7,249 nt of DNA from Proteiniphilum sp. (GTDB lineage: Bacteria > Bacteroidota > Bacteroidia > Bacteroidales > Dysgonomonadaceae): positions 1-7,249 of the forward strand of contig JAENWZ010000109.1 of the NCBI GenBank assembly GCA_016649795.1, given 5' to 3'. Shown here piece by piece: positions 6,230-7,249 of this stretch. The notes under the pieces are model-generated. The model worked only from the letters and a program-made list of their open reading frames with translations, had not been told where the DNA came from and did not search any database. The translations under genes were made by a program, and so were the position numbers. Numbering within the stretch: position 1 is the first letter of the stretch; the number at the start of each line of letters is the position of its first letter.

Positions 6230-7249
6230 ATGAGAAAAAAACATTTTGAAACCCTGCAGCTTCATGCGGGACAGGAACCCGATCCGTTCACCGGAGCCAG
6301 AGCCGTTCCTATTTATCAGACCACAGCTTATACATTTAAAAGTGCGGAACATGGTGCTAACCTGTTTGGATTAAAAGAGTTCGGGAATATCTATACCCGG
6401 CTGATGAACCCCACAACCGACGTGTTCGAAAAACGAATGGCCGCCCTGGAAGGGGGTGTCGCAGCTGTTGCCACCTCATCGGGACAGGCAGCACAATTCA
6501 TCGCCATTAATAATCTCGCGCAAGCAGGTGACAACATCGTATCCTCGTCGTTTCTTTATGGCGGGACATACAATCAGTTTAAAGTTGCTTTTGCCCGCAT
6601 GGGTATTGAAGTACGTTTCGCCGATGGTGATAATGTTGATAGTATTGAATCGCTTATTAATGATAAGACAAAAGCGATCTATCTGGAAACGATTGGTAAC
6701 CCGCAGTACAATATCCCGGATATGGAAGCGATCGTTGCCGTGGCACGCAAGCATGATATCCCTTTGGTTGTGGATAACACCTTCGGTCAGGGAGGTTACA
6801 TCTTCAACCCGATTGAATGGGGTGCTAACGTGGTGGTGCACTCAGCCACAAAGTGGATTGGCGGTCACGGAACCTCTATGGGAGGTGTGATCATCGACGG
6901 CGGTAACTTCAACTGGGGCAACGGGAAGTATCCGATGTTCAGCGAACCATCGGAGGGTTATCACGGTCTCAACTTCTGGGAAACGTTCGGAGACAAGTCA
7001 CCCTTTGGGAACATTGCTTTCGCCATTCGATGCCGCGTGGAAGGACTACGTGATCTGGGGCCGGTAAACAGCCCTTTTAACAGCTTTCTGCTACTGCAGG
7101 GACTGGAAACACTTTCACTCCGCGCCGAGCGCATTAATGCGAACACGTTGGAGCTTGCCCGTTGGCTGGAAAAACATCCAAAGGTGGAGAAGGTAAGTTA
7201 TCCGGGATTGGAGAGCAGCGAATACCACACGCTGGCAAAGAAATACCTC
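6230..7249 (+). CDS. metY: O-acetylhomoserine sulfhydrylase (3' partial)
   Basis: A PLP enzyme of the Cys/Met metabolism family that makes homocysteine from O-acetylhomoserine and sulfide, so it assimilates sulfur directly into methionine synthesis in the cytoplasm. The frame is open from ATG 6230 to the last base: 340 of roughly 430 codons. Landmarks: HAGQEPDP at 12-19; YTRLMNPT at 55-62 (Tyr55 and Arg57, phosphate contacts from the partner subunit); SSGQAA at 83-88; Tyr110 in SFLYGGTYNQF, stacking on the cofactor ring; Asp182 in VVDNTFG, contacting the pyridine nitrogen; and the Schiff-base lysine Lys208 in HSATKWIGGHGT. The EGYHGLNFWETFG insert and the LRDLGPVNSPF and LLLQGLETLSLRAER stretches match sulfhydrylases of the yeast Met17 type better than cystathionine gamma-synthase or beta-lyase. 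The start is chosen because MRKKHFETLQLHAG is the normal family N-terminus. It has its own promoter-like sequence after the ROK gene. A substrate switch to O-succinylhomoserine cannot be excluded. Confidence 0.94.
   Translation, partial: MRKKHFETLQLHAGQEPDPFTGARAVPIYQTTAYTFKSAEHGANLFGLKEFGNIYTRLMNPTTDVFEKRMAALEGGVAAVATSSGQAAQFIAINNLAQAGDNIVSSSFLYGGTYNQFKVAFARMGIEVRFADGDNVDSIESLINDKTKAIYLETIGNPQYNIPDMEAIVAVARKHDIPLVVDNTFGQGGYIFNPIEWGANVVVHSATKWIGGHGTSMGGVIIDGGNFNWGNGKYPMFSEPSEGYHGLNFWETFGDKSPFGNIAFAIRCRVEGLRDLGPVNSPFNSFLLLQGLETLSLRAERINANTLELARWLEKHPKVEKVSYPGLESSEYHTLAKKYL

Noticed and set aside
6456..6890. A 144-codon plus-strand open frame within metY
   Set aside because: It lies in another frame of the clearly conserved sulfhydrylase, which stays open to the window end from 6230.

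Overview
The window looks like chromosomal DNA from an anaerobic member of the Bacteroidales (Bacteroidota). I favour the Parabacteroides/Dysgonomonas/Proteiniphilum side of the order, but the genus is a guess. Three things point there. Upstream regions carry Bacteroidota-type -7 elements (TAnnTTTG) instead of sigma70 boxes. Shine-Dalgarno sequences are mostly absent at usable distance. The malate dehydrogenase, pyrophosphatase and ROK regulator read like the versions I remember from gut Bacteroidales. I see no phage, transposase, CRISPR array, tRNA or rRNA.

Layout. (a) 1-1078, plus strand: the 3' part of a DUF438/PAS-type protein (5' end outside the window) overlaps by 14 nt a small DUF1858 + DUF2249 protein. 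They form a translationally coupled pair that resembles anaerobic iron-sulfur repair or nitric-oxide/redox-response proteins. (b) 1078-1118: a perfect 18-bp hairpin that can terminate both of the convergent transcripts meeting here. (c) 1134-2132, minus strand: NAD-dependent malate dehydrogenase (mdh). (d) 2133-2403: an intergenic region holding the mdh promoter and a highly structured block that looks like a dispersed intergenic repeat. (e) 2404-4605, minus strand: membrane-integral, K+-dependent pyrophosphatase (hppA) with a GTG start. Its residues match the dual Na+,H+-pumping subfamily. (f) 4606-4938: a divergent, AT-rich promoter region with direct repeats and a hairpin followed by a T run in the regulator's leader. 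(g) 4939-6144, plus strand: a ROK-family winged-helix transcriptional regulator. (h) 6230-7249, plus strand: the 5' 340 codons of an O-acetylhomoserine sulfhydrylase (metY), cut by the window end and preceded by its own promoter-like sequence.

How they fit together. mdh and hppA belong to fermentative energy metabolism: mdh interconverts oxaloacetate and malate on the way to fumarate and succinate, and the pyrophosphatase recovers energy from biosynthetic pyrophosphate as an ion gradient. The ROK protein probably senses a sugar or sugar derivative; its targets are unknown. metY makes homocysteine from sulfide. These are mostly conserved housekeeping genes. The parts worth a closer look are the intergenic elements, the ion specificity of the pyrophosphatase, the uncharacterised DUF438-DUF1858/DUF2249 pair, and the ROK leader.
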